DNA from: Cryptomeria japonica
Lineage: Eukaryota; Streptophyta; Pinopsida; Cupressales; Cupressaceae
Length of the DNA: 64,000 nucleotides
Direction of reading: 5' to 3'
NCBI RefSeq assembly: GCF_030272615.1
Contig: NC_081409.1
Location: 26,855,406 to 26,919,405, forward strand
The notes under the pieces were generated by a model that had not been told where the DNA came from, did no database searches, and saw nothing but the letters and a program-made list of their open reading frames with translations. Both the position numbers and the translations under genes were made by a program. Positions within the stretch are counted from its first letter, which is position 1; every line of letters begins with the position of its first letter. Of the stretch, positions 49,420 through 60,129 are shown piece after piece.

Positions 49420-49990
49420 AGTTATCGATGAAACCCTTGTCTTCGGCCGAGTGTTTAAATCCTCCATCGAAAGCTCATTTTCTTCGATGCTATTGTTTCG
49501 GCGAATAGCTCATGTCGAGAAGCCGCTTTTAAGACTCATCGAAATCAGTCTTTCATCGATAAACCCCTTTTTCGATAAGTCACTTGCAATTTCCATCGAA
49601 ATCATTCTTTTCGGTGAGTTTCTTTCTTCGGTGAAGGCCTATGTATGTTCATCGATATCCTTTTTTCATCGATATCCTTTTTTCATCAATATCCCTTTTT
49701 ATCGATGAAACAACTTTGCCTTTGTTCGACGTCATGTTCATCGATGAAAACTTGCATTTCGATGAATGCCTTTTGAGTTTCTTCGGTAATGATATTCACT
49801 CGAAATCACCTTTTGCCTTTTCGCCTTTTGCTTTTACCTTTTCGATGAAACTTGAGGTATCGATAAACGGTTCTTTGTATTCATCGAAGGTAACCTTTTA
49901 TCGAAATACTTTTGCATGGTGCTTTACGTACCTCTTTTCGATGAAAATACTCTTTTGATGAAACGTCTTTTGCAGTGCTCGATACAATTT
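49420..49990. promoter_or_regulatory. Dense array of TCGAT/ATCGA motifs upstream of the ORF
   Basis: More than twenty TCGA-centred motifs occur in 570 bp, mostly ATCGAT, CATCGAAATC, TTCGATGAAAC and CATCGATATCC. They can be read as whole or half sites of the palindrome TTTCATCGATGAAA. A single further ATCGAT is near 49233. They lie 300-870 bp upstream of the ATG in transcription sense, suggesting a cluster of protein-binding sites in a U3-like promoter. Confidence 0.7.
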
Positions 49991-50082
49991 GCTGGCCGAA
50001 ACATCCTTTAGTCTTCATGCTTATGGAAACATACATTTTTTTTTATATATTTTTATTTTCAAATATAGTGTTCAACAGGTTG

Positions 50083-50296
50083 CACTGCACAAGCCAAACC
50101 GAAAACCCTAGAGTTGAACTGAGACTACCAACCGGTAGTCACACTTAGTGAATCCCGACACCGGTCCACTCCATCTTGGTTGACCATAACTGCTTCCAAT
50201 CTTCATACCGTTTCACCTGATTGAGCACTTATTGACATCAACACTTATTGACATCAATGACAACATATATTATCACCGCTTCATCATATACCAATA
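50083..50296 (-). mobile_element. 5' LTR of the full-length copia, distal part
   Basis: It continues the LTR after the nested unit (CACTGCACAAGCCAAACCGAAAACCC) and ends CCAATA before GATCT. A tandem copy of CTTATTGACATCAA is present here and not in the other LTR. Confidence 0.95.
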
Positions 50297-50301
50297 GATC
50301 T

Positions 50302-50508
50302 GCTTGGAACCAAGAAATATGAGTCGCCAAGTATGAAATTTGTTGCCTCTGAAGGTTGGAGTTACTATTTCTCACACCAAAACAATAGCAAGAATGGATT
50401 TTTTTGAGCTGAGATATCTCAAATATGTCCCATGGGGCGTACCAAAATATTTTGTCACCAAGATTGCACCCGTGATGCTTAAGTTGAAAGATCGGCAATC
50501 TTGGTGAC
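50302..50508 (-). mobile_element. Leader of the gypsy element, 5' of gag
   Basis: On the minus strand, GGTGACAAAATATTTTGGTACGCCCCATGGGAC resembles the post-PBS leader of plant gypsy elements (TTTTTGGCACGCCC..TGGGAC type). After removal of the copia insertion and one GATCT, it is continuous with the gag at 37948 leftward. The 5' LTR that should lie to the right is missing; plus-strand pol starts instead. Confidence 0.5.
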
Positions 50509-53329
50509 AACAATCACATAGAGCCTTACAAATATAAATTGTACTTTACATGATGAAGAGGAGGAATGTATAGTCCATGAGGCCACTACTCTTTTGGAGG
50601 AGGTTCTTGACTGCCTATTAGATGAATGGTTTGATGCATTTAAATTCGATCCAATAAGTGAAGAAACTGGCCTTGGCACCTATTGCATTCATGAGGAGGA
50701 TACTCCTATTCCTAATCTCACCAAAATATAAGAAGATTTGAGGGGATTATGGAGCATGTTTTTTGATGGTTCAACAAACAAGAATGGTGTAGCTACTGGT
50801 GTAATGTTCATTCTCCTAAGAAGGAGAAGTATTATTTTTCATCCAAGCTCCATTTTGGTTGCACTAACAATGTAGCTGAGTATGAAGCCTTGATTCAAGG
50901 TCTCAAGTTAGCACAAAGAAGAAGAATCAAAGCCTTAAAATTCTTTGGAGACAGTGAGCTATTTGTTATTCATATCAGAGCACAACAAAGAACAACTTGC
51001 TCATATCATACAAACATAGAGTATGGGACTTGATTGAAGGATTTGAAGCCTTCAACATTCAAAGTGTTCCTAGGAATCAAAACAAGAATGTTGATAGGCT
51101 AGCAGCAGTTGGTGCACAATATGACATACTTGCACATGTTGTAGGAAAGAAGGAACAACATATCAGGTTTGTTGTGAGGCCTATTGCCCTAAAAATTCAA
51201 ACAAATTGGTAAGTATTTGAGTCAAATCAACAGATTGTCAATTTCTTACAAGAGGAAGCAAAGTTTTTTGGTAAAAATCAGTCTATATTGCAAGACCAAT
51301 ATGAAGATAAGATCATGCAGATCAATTCTAACAAGTTACCCAAAAGTTTAGTCTCCTTGGAAGGCATCTTCAATTCAGAAAGCAAAGAATAAAGGTATGA
51401 ACCTAGTTGCAAAGAAGGGTGATTACAAGCCAATCAATATTGTTGATGGTAGAACACTTGACTTTGGAAAGGTATGCTCTAAAACTGAACAAGAGACCTT
51501 TGTCAATCTTTGTCTAGAATATGATGATGTAGTTGCTTAGATTTATGAGAATTTAAAAAGATTTGATCCTAGGTTAGCCCAACATACTATATAATTAGAC
51601 CCTAATGCAAAGAATATTAGACAAAATCAAAGGTCTATAAACCCCAAGATAGAACCCTTAATGAGGAAAGAGTTAACTAAGCTCATAGAGGCTAATATAA
51701 TATTTCCTATTAAGCATCTTCATGGGTAGTCAATCTTGTTCGAGTAAGAAAGAAAAATGAGGAAATCAGATTATGTGTATAATTTACGTATCTCAATAGG
51801 TCCTCCCTTAAGGATCATTATCCCCTTCCCTCCATGGTGCAAATTCTATCAAAGTTTAGTGGCTCTAAAAGATTTTTATTCTTGGATGGGTATTCAAGTC
51901 ATAATCAGATTTATGTCCAAGAATCAGACTAGTACAAGACTACATTCACTACTAAATGGGGCACTTATGCCTAATCTAAAATGCCATTTGGGATAACTAA
52001 TGTAGGTGCTACATTTGAAAAAGTAATGGATGTGGATTTTAGAGGTATATTAGCAGAATTTGTGCTAATTATATATCTTGATGATGTAACTGTTTATTCA
52101 AAGTATGCAACTAATCATTTTGATAATCTTGAACAAGTGTTCATGAAATGCAGAGAATATTGTATGTCCCTGAACCCTAGCAAATGCGTGTTTTCTACTG
52201 ATCAACAAAAGTTGTTAGGAAACATTGTATCAAAGTATGGCCTATCCATAGATCCAACATAAGTAGAAGGTTAAATCTCTTCCACTCCCCAGCCATAAAA
52301 AGGAATTGTAGAGTTTCCTTGGTAGGATCAACTTTGTCAGAAGGTTCATTCCCAACCTTGCTGCTATGGTAAAATCCCTCACAACCATGTTAAAGAAGAA
52401 TTTAGTTTTCAATTGGACCAAGGAAGGAAAAGCTAGCTTAAAGAGATCAAGGAAGCAATTTCTTAGGCTCCTACTCTTGTCAATCCTAATTATGAAAAAG
52501 TATTTTATCCTCTATACCCTCGGAGGAGAGTCAAGCATCTTAGATGTCTTGACATGACTAAATATAGATAGTTTTGAGTAGTATATTTCTTTTTTTAGTG
52601 AAAGGTTAAAGGACTATGAGCTTAAATACAAATATGTGGAGAAGAAAGTCTTCCCTATTATTAGAGCATTGAATAAGTTTAGACATGTGTTGTTTGATAA
52701 TAAAATCTAGTTATTAGTTTTGCATGTAAGTGTTAAAGGATTTCATTTTGAATAAGGATATCAGTGAGAAGAGAGCTGAATGGATAACACCAGTCATGGA
52801 ATATGACATCCACGTTAAGATCACCAAGCTTATAAGAGGAAAGGACTTATGTAAATAGTTTGTTTCATCATTTGAAACACCTCAAGAGGTTGCCCTTGTG
52901 TTATAAGAAGAAAAACCAACCAATAATGATAGTCAAATCAGTTGGATAGAAGACATGACTACCTTCTTAATAGAGGGTAAATATACTGAAGGTCTAGATA
53001 GGACCAAAAAGATACATTTCAGGTTGTAGTCCATCCCCTACATTTTGGTGGATGACATAATTTTCAAAAGAGACTCTAATGGAGTTCTACTAAGATGCAT
53101 AAATGTAGGTCATGTTAGTAGAGTGCTAGAAGAATTTCTTGATGGCCCCTCAGGTGGCCACTTCCTTACAAGGACATCAACCATTAAAATAATGAGGGTT
53201 GGCTATTATTGACCAACCCTATTCAATTATTCACACAATCAGGTAAGGAAATGTAAGAAATGTGTCTTCTTCTCAGGCAAACAAACGCTAGCTACCCTTC
53301 CTCTCCACCCTATCCAAGAAGACCAACCT

Positions 53330-53700
53330 TTTGCACAATGGGGTTTAAGTTCTATTGGTCCAATAAATCCATCTTCTAGTGTTGTTCATAAATGGATCTT
53401 GACAACCACAAATTATTTTACAAGATGGACAGAGGCAGTAGAATTAAAGGATGCCACAAAGACTTCAATGGTGGATTTCCTTGATAAAATTGTAACAATA
53501 TTTGTCACTCCTTCCACCATCATATCAAACAATACCAAGGCATTTGTTGAAGCCCAAATCAGTTCTTGGGTAGGTAAGTTTGGTATATACCTAAAAACAT
53601 CATCAAATTATTACCCCGCAGGTAATGGCTTAGCTAATTCCTCCAACAAGAACCTCATTGGGATAATTAAAAGGAAAATTGAGGATAATTAGAGGTTTGT
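53330..53700 (+). pseudogene. Gypsy integrase core with catalytic triad lost
   Basis: This is the best-preserved part of the pol remnant. The fold-defining blocks remain (IGPINPSS, YFTRWTEAVELKDATK, YLKTSSNYYPAGNGLA, NKNLIGIIKRKIEDN). At the three DDE positions it has LSSIGPI where family members have an Asp, SNNTKAF where they have SDN, and LANSSNKN where they have LAES. All three acidic residues are therefore replaced. A stop follows IEDN at 53691. Confidence 0.8.
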
Positions 53701-53981
53701 TATAATAAGTTGAAGATAGCCTTATGGGCTCATAGAATCATGCCCAAGAGGGTAGTTGGTAATTCCTCATTTATGTCAGTATATGGGAAAGAAGTAAAAC
53801 TCCCACTGTCCCTTAAATTACACTCTCTTTATTTGGCACATTAGCTAGAGCTAATGGAAAATGATGCTATGATAGTAAAGCTAGCTTAGCTCATGGAACT
53901 TGAAGAAGTCAAGAATCGGGCTATGCATACACTTGAAACACATTAATAGCAAGTCAAAATGAGTTTTGACAAAAAGGCTAT

Positions 53982-54747
53982 TGTAGACACCTAAAATTGT
54001 CCTGTCTAATTAAATAAATATTTTATTTATATAATTATTTTATCCTGTCTTCTATTAATTAAATAAATATTTATTTATTTAATTAATTCATTAATCCTCT
54101 TCTAAACCTTTCCTCATTTAAATAAATACTTTTATTTATTTAAATTATCCTTTTCCTAAATTAAATAAATATTTTATTTATTTAACTGATCCCACTTCCT
54201 CTATTAATTAAATAAATATTTATTTATTTAATTAATTCATTAGCCTTTTCTACCCATGACACATGACATTCATCTCTTAATTTTTCTCTTACCTACCCCC
54301 TTTATCATTTCATTATTTCCTCTACCCACCCTTTAATCCTAGCCGACCATTTATCTTTACACCTCTTAATCTTATCCCTCCATTTCTTACAGTGTCTTAT
54401 ATATAAGAGGATACTCTCCTTCATTATCAACCCTAATGATTGCATCAATAAAGCCTTCTTGTGATCAAGCTATCAACCACATATACGTTCTTTGTTGAGC
54501 TCTTGTGCACACATAAAATCTGAGAAAATGTATCAAACAAGATCAATGGAGATTAGAACAAATGGAGATTGAAACCCTACTAGACATGTGAATGGTATAC
54601 TTTGTTCTATATTGTTGATTTGCATGATCTTAGGTATCTTAATTTGTGTATGGTGGATGCTTTTCATTGTTAGGCTAGGGTTTTGTTGTTGGATCTTTGT
54701 TAGCCTTCAATATTATAGTTTTTCATGATCCATTTTCACCGCATACA
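53982..54747 (+). mobile_element. 766-bp solo LTR in the pol remnant, TSD GCTAT
   Basis: It starts TGTAGACACC and ends CGCATACA. GCTAT precedes it at 53977-53981 and follows it at 54748-54752. The integrase reading (FDKKA, then KVFNEGNLVLKWDANKAKP) is continuous when the segment and one GCTAT are set aside. A TATATATAAG box is at about 54398-54407. No internal sequence is left, so it arose by LTR-LTR recombination. Confidence 0.93.
54005..54240. repeat. Five AT-rich palindromes in the solo LTR U3
   Basis: Blocks of the form TTAATTAAATAAATATTTAT/TATTTAATTAA recur at about 54005, 54053, 54117, 54159 and 54202. They are separated by C-rich spacers (ATCCTCTTCTAAACC-like). Each can form a hairpin. 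Confidence 0.85.
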
Positions 54748-54960
54748 GCTATAAGTAAGGTTTTCAATGAGGGAAACCTAGTCCTCAAGTGGGATGCAAA
54801 CAAAGCTAAACCATGAAAACACTCTAAATTTGATGCCATCTAGAGTGGTCCATATGAAATCACCAGTTTCAAAGAGGCTAATTCATTTTAGTTATCATGG
54901 TGAAGTGCTTCCTATTCTAGTTATTGGGATCTATCCTAATAATTTCTTCTAGAGTAGGTT

Positions 54961-56930
54961 TTAAGATCTTGTAAATATTAAATAATCTTTCTTGCTTCTT
55001 AAGAAGTGCACCAGTACAGGTTGTTTCTCTTCTGGAAATATAATTTTTTTAATATTTTGATTCAATTTGCAAGAATTTTTTACAACGGGAGAGAAGGGTT
55101 TCTTAGTCGTGTAGGTTTCTTGACTTTAGCCCAATCGACACAGATACATCTAGTCTCATGCACAACAGGATAACATCCCCTTTGACTTGCTATAAATGTT
55201 GACATGTCATGTCAACCTTAGTCTTATCCTTCACAATCCATCTAAGGCATAAAAAATGGGCTTAAATCCTCTGCAAATGGCCAAGTATCAAGCGTGATCC
55301 TAAAACCCTAAACCCTAGGCCTTTCCTTAACCATTTCTTGGCCTACATTCTAATTTTTAGTTGACCCATTTAGCCTGTCACATTCACTTAACTCGCCGGC
55401 CAAAGACCACCTTATCATCTAAGTGATTGACCCCTTCTTTTCTCGCTTACCAACTACTTATCTCCTTGATTACCTCACGCCTCCTACATAGCTAAATTAT
55501 TAACTCCTTTTTCCCCCATGGGGTTGCGAGGGTAAACCTTATGCCCCATCTATGTCACTTCATGCCCCTGCAGATGTGATAATGTTATCAAGCTTATGAC
55601 CGTGGGGAGGCAAGGTAGAATATCATGACCCCCATGTCCTCGTGGACCATGTGATGGGTCTTGGTTGAGCATTGTGGGATGGTGGGGAGAAATTGGTCGA
55701 GGGTCCAAGTGGCATCAATGTGGCACTTATCTGGTGATGGTGGGCCTGACTCCAAGGGGGCACAATGAGGGATATTTCAAATGATCTTGGTCGTTCGATT
55801 ATAATGAAGGGTTTGATCGATGACTATGACTTAATAAACTATTGTGGGGGCTTGTTTGACGTATCTCAATCATTAATTTATGCATGGAGGGAATAAACAT
55901 CTAAAATTCAAATCCCATAGGCCTCAGTCCAAATCCCCATAGTCATGGTGGTAGTTACCGACATCAGGTCAGAATTAATTTCTCACTGATCCCAACTACA
56001 TCTTCTCTGATTGGACATTCCAAGTGGCACCATTACTCAATTATAGGCTCTACAGATGCATTCCAAGGCTCCCCATGCCCCTTTATTACTCACAGAAGAC
56101 TTTTGTCTCATCAAAGAACATTCAAACTCCATCACAGAGACAGGGCTACCCTGAAATCATGGGATTTCATGCCCACATCAACTGTAGCAACATATTTCTT
56201 TGTCCTTCTCAGCTTCCAAAAGGTTAATTGTACACACAAGATCATATCCTTGATCTAATTTATTCAATTGCCCTCATCACTGCAACTAACCCTAACTTGG
56301 TTAGGGGTTTGAACTCAAGTTATCAATTAGAGTTATGCCTGAACTATAAAGGCAATCTTGTAATGTATCTTAAGAGTTCTCTCCCTATTTCTCTTATAGG
56401 AATTCATGCTTTCTATAACTGTATATGTCGCTTGCCTTTGCATTAATAAAGTTATCTATTTTACCTCTTTCTAGTTCAAATATTTTGTGTAAAGCATCTT
56501 ACCTTTCTATTTGAATGAATTTTTCTTTGCTTCTAGATTGCATGTTGTGTTAACTACATTCATAGGTATTGTATTGTGAATGATCTTCTCTCCTTTCAAT
56601 ATCCTATTGAATTCTAACCTCCATACATGTCTTAAGAGATTGACTAGAATAGGAAATTGGGTATGTCTTTGGGTAGTTTTATTAATGTTTTGTGCAGTTA
56701 TAGGCAGAGATGGTCAAATTTCTAATCTTGGTGCATCACCTCCCTTTATTGTCTGCATTCCTTCTTCCATTTTCCTCTGCAAGTTGTTAGAATAGGTTTA
56801 GAAGTTGGCTTTAAAGTGTTGGGTTGGTTCAACATTGCACTTGATAAAAGAGGAAGCCAAACTTCTCCAGAGACTCAACCTCCAAATGCAAGGATCCACA
56901 CTTGAAGGTTGTTTCCATGTTTCACAAGGT
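54961..56930. other. Unassigned DNA after the gypsy pol
   Basis: It probably includes the 3' end of the gypsy element, but no LTR boundary was found. Nothing coding is supported; the frames at 56024-56795 lack motifs. Confidence 0.45.
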
Positions 56931-58377
56931 TGTTTGAGTTAAGAGCTTCGACAAGGGTGTAAACTTTTGTGACAATAGTTTCCACATCTTTGAGCCGCAC
57001 CTCCATGTCTACTACTTGAACTTCTAGATTGTTATTCTCATTCTTATTTCCCTCTTCATTAGTAACCTACATTTCCTATTTAGATGTATCTTCCCCTTTC
57101 TCTTCAAAATTTCCAATATCCTACTCTATCTACATTTCATTAGCATCATCATCAGGCTCAAGAATGACATTATCATCTCCCCTTTCCTCAGATTTAGCTT
57201 TGTGTTCACTAATACCATCATAACTTGAGTTTTCAAACTTGTCCTCTTCCTCCGAAAAGTACTCCTCCTTGATGAAGCATCAACAATCTTAATAGACTTC
57301 AGTTGTTCTTTTTATTTATCATTTTCCTTAAGTCTAGCTAACCACCTTTCACTCAATCTAGTGTTATTCTTAGTAAAACCTTGCAAACTATACTCTTCAT
57401 CACAAATATCCTGATCCTATACATCAACATCTATAACCTGGGTTTTGGGTTTAGGAGATTTAAGGTTCAACTTCCTAGCCCTAGGGTTACCTATTTTTGC
57501 AATAGAAAATTACACTTATCTATAGTGAGTTTAAGAAATTCAACAACTTCATTAATCACAGGATATTTTTTGCTATATTTGTCTTTTTTCTCACCAAAAG
57601 CAAAGGGTTTTTCTAGAGAATGGGAAGTAATCTCCATCAGTTCAATTTTAATCGAGTTATAAGGTTTCCTATGGTTAATGGCTAGAAAGTGGTTACCATT
57701 CAGACTCTTGGAAAGCTTATTCTTATACAGGGCATACATAAGACCTTGATGAAGTGGAGGAGAAACCCCATTACTATTGTTATGAAACAATGAGGAGAAG
57801 AGAAAAAAGGAATATTGATGAACTCCTTATACCTAATATGGTTCATAATAGGGAAGTGATACCCATGAACCATGGTATACATCTCCCTAAGAGTAAAGCA
57901 ATGCATAACATGAGAGCTAATCAAAGCATAGGGGCGACGGATATTAGACCTGCCATAGCTGTTTTTGTTGTCTCTTTGGCTTTTCCGCTTCTTGAAAGAA
58001 TTCATTGATAAAAGTTTTGTTATCTCCAAAAAAAATTTCACAACTCATAACCCTTCATATTCCAAGACATACACTTTCATAATTAACTGAGGGGTCACTT
58101 TGAAGTTGATATTGCCTATGGAGACTTCTTCGTTCAACCAGGAATTGCAAAATTTGGAGGAGAGGGTGCAATTATACCCTTGCATGGCCTAAAAAAAGAG
58201 AACCATACCAACATCCTTGAAAACATTGTACAAGTCTTCATTTTGTTGCAAGTCATTGGTGTCTCTTGGTTCCAACCTCTTCATAGCTTCTCCCATATTA
58301 AAATACTCTACACTTTCCACAACAAACCTTTTTGAGAACTCATGAAAAATAAGGCGACGAAGAATGGAGATAGTCAT
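56931..58377 (-). pseudogene. Second unknown retroelement-associated ORF, decayed
   Basis: From ATG at 58377 the minus strand reads ISILRRLIFHEFSKRFVVESV, then EAMKRLEPRD, a stop near 58190, SIGNINFKVTPQLI, another break near 58040, then the 113-codon stretch 57700-58041 (TMVHGYHFPIMNHIRYKEFINIPF). It degrades into broken frames towards 56930, the distal part being acidic (EEEYFSEEEDKF near 57260). The order of blocks looks like a real, formerly long protein. It is not gag or pol, and it differs from the 1049-codon protein. It starts just downstream of the LTR at 58.4-60.1 kb. Product unknown. Confidence 0.55.
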
Positions 58378-58399
58378 TGAATAAAAATAATTTTGGCTT

Positions 58400-60129
58400 T
58401 TACCACTTGTATTTCAAGGAATGATTGAAATTATACATAAGAGCTAGCTCACACACACTGTGAGAGTTGAGAAATAGAACACCAAAGGAGCCCAAATGAT
58501 CTCTGCAAGTTGAAATAAACCTGTTACAAGGAGAAGCAAGGAAGCAACAGAGAAAAACCAAATACACAGAAAAATTCTCAAAAAGATGAGAGCTCAATAT
58601 TCACAAAAATGGTGTAATGTGATTATGTTACAAAGAAAAGAATCAACCTCTAATAGGTCAAGAAACCCTAAAAGGGAAAACCCTAGGCTTGCACATAATA
58701 ATTAATAAAAGAATTAATTATTATGCACCTAATGTTAGCTTAAGTGTAAAAGAGATAAAGGGGAACTTAATTAATTAAACAAATATCGTTTAATTAATCA
58801 AGTAAAGACTTGATTACTCTAACACATACTTCCCATTTGAAGAACTACACAAACTCTCTAATATGAATCTTTGAACATATCATTGCTAGAAAAAATAGGC
58901 ATGTAATTCCCTTACTATCTATAATGGGGTGGAAAGTGAATGATGGAGAGATTAAGAGGAAAGCTTTTCTTCCCTCCGAGGAGAGATGAAAGTTTCATTG
59001 TGGATTTCCCTTCAAACACTTTATCCACATTACATTTAAAAGAAGGGGGGGAAATTCACTAGATCCAATCTCTTAGGAAAGAGATTGACTACTAAATGAA
59101 TTGATAATGGTGTGAAAATGACAAGCTAACCCCTCTTTTAGAATGGAAAATGATTGAATTATGTGTTTTGAGACTAAGTGTAAAAGTAGTAAAGAACTAA
59201 TTATAACTTGAAATAGATGTGTGGGATGAAGTTGTGCACCTGGATCTGGCTATAATATGTCGAGACAAGGTTGCCCTATGAATTTGAGGAAAAGTTGTCA
59301 GGACTGTGTTGAAAGTGCACACGGTCCTCTTAAAAATGCTTGAAACAAAAAAAAAAATTCCACCTCTATGAATGGAGTCCAAATTTGCAAATACAGTTGC
59401 GCACCTACAACCTACACACAGAAAAGAGAGGAAAAGGGGTTGGGATTGGGGGTTTGCCTTCAAGTCAAACCCCAGTTTTGGAATTAACCAAATGATGAAA
59501 GAAAGTACTTGCAAGTAAATGTAAATGAAAGACTGAAATGTAATTCACCTCAAGGGAGGTTGTAGATAGAATTGCTTGTGTGAAATTGAATGTTGAAAGG
59601 GATCTCCTCTTCAATGGTTGAATCCTTGGCTTGAATGCAACACCTAGCCTTGAAGGGAGACTTGAGAATGCTCAATGCTTGAAAGAGATGCTTGAATTCT
59701 TGAATGCTCTTGAATGCTTGATTGTTTGATTGGTTGAACTTGTGATCGATGAAACTTCCAACTTGTGCAAATTTTTACCTTCTACAAATAAGAGGGCAAA
59801 TTCAACTTCTATATTCATCAATTAGGGTTAATAGGTTGATTTTTCATCATAGGCCTACACAGGGGAAGTTTTCCCACTGAAAATGCAAAGACCAATGCAT
59901 AGTTTGAATGAAGGGGCCCTGAAATAGGGCAGGGACAGGGGCACCACGCCCCTGTCCTACCCTTATCTCAGGATAGGAAGCAGGTTCAAGTAGTGCGGGG
60001 GGCAAAAAAAGTGCAGTTTTGGGGATTGAGCAAGTCTCGAGTCTCTATTCAATCTTGGGGATTCAATTCACCAATCTGAAGACCCTAATGTGGTCAAAAA
60101 TTACAAGGGTCACAATTTTATGACATTAC
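58400..60129 (-). mobile_element. Gypsy-type LTR, minus orientation
   Basis: The minus strand begins TGTAATGTCATAAAATTGTGACCC at 60129. From there to about 58950 it parallels the LTR at 31300-32474. No PPT adjoins at 60130, so it is a 5' LTR or solo LTR. The far end is uncertain: 58400-58950 includes (A)TTAATTAA-rich sequence and may be U5/leader leading to the ORF at 58377. Confidence 0.6.
59925..59962. repeat. U3 hairpin with GGGACAGG core
   Basis: AGGGACAGGGGC, ACCA, then CGCCCCTGTCCT: a 12-bp stem with a 4-base loop and one or two mismatches. It uses the same GGGACAGG motif as the 14 hairpins at 848-2941. Confidence 0.85.

Larger units (their letters stand above)
45064..50077 (-). mobile_element. 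5014-bp ORF-bearing insertion, TGTTG...CAACA ends
   Basis: It interrupts the copia 5' LTR exactly. The pentamer GGTTG is at 45059-45063 and again at 50078-50082, after which the LTR resumes in register. The unit starts TGTTGGGTCTC and ends GTGTTCAACA, so it has LTR-style 5-bp inverted ends and a 5-bp target duplication, as made by retroviral-type integrases. Yet the left 900 bp and right 900 bp do not resemble each other by eye, so no LTR pair is seen, and no gag, protease, RT or integrase is present. The interior is one long ORF (minus), an upstream region dense in TCGAT motifs, and a 0.9-kb 3' flank. It is best explained as a giant solo LTR carrying a gene, or a new non-autonomous element. 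Confidence 0.85.
37954..50296 (-). mobile_element. Full-length Ty1/copia element with nested insertion
   Basis: On the minus strand the order is 5' LTR (50296-43870, interrupted), PBS, gag, protease, integrase, RT, RNase H, PPT, 3' LTR (39344-37954). The pentamer GATCT at 37949-37953 recurs at 50297-50301, giving a target-site duplication. The right-hand LTR end reads CCAATA where the left has CCAACA, so one terminal base has mutated. Without the 5014-bp insert and one copy of its GGTTG duplication, the element would be about 7.3 kb. Domain order RT after integrase identifies the copia superfamily. Coding regions carry stops, so it is not autonomous. Confidence 0.95.
50509..54960 (+). pseudogene. 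Gypsy pol remnant (RNase H, RT, RNase H, integrase)
   Basis: A first RNase H-like domain lies at 50740-51220: FFDGSTNKNG, NNVAEYEALIQGL, GDSEL, RNQNKNVDRLA. Next, 51640-52262 gives the RT: KKNEEIRLCV, LKDHYPLPSM, LDGYSSHNQI, MPFGITNVGATF and IYLDDVTVYS (52072-52100). The RT-linked RNase H is at 52565-52880 (FFSERLKDYELKYKYVEKK). The integrase zinc region is at 53100-53330 (GGHFLTRT, RKCKKC) and the core at 53330-53700. The integrase tail continues to 54960, interrupted by a solo LTR. An RNase H upstream of RT is known in one group of plant gypsy pol proteins. Many frameshifts and stops are present. Confidence 0.9.

Noticed and set aside
45064-50077. Helitron or TIR DNA transposon for the 5-kb unit
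   Set aside because: Helitrons make no target duplication, and the ends share only 5 bp as inverted repeat (TGTTG/CAACA), which is LTR-like. A short-TIR DNA element cannot be fully excluded.
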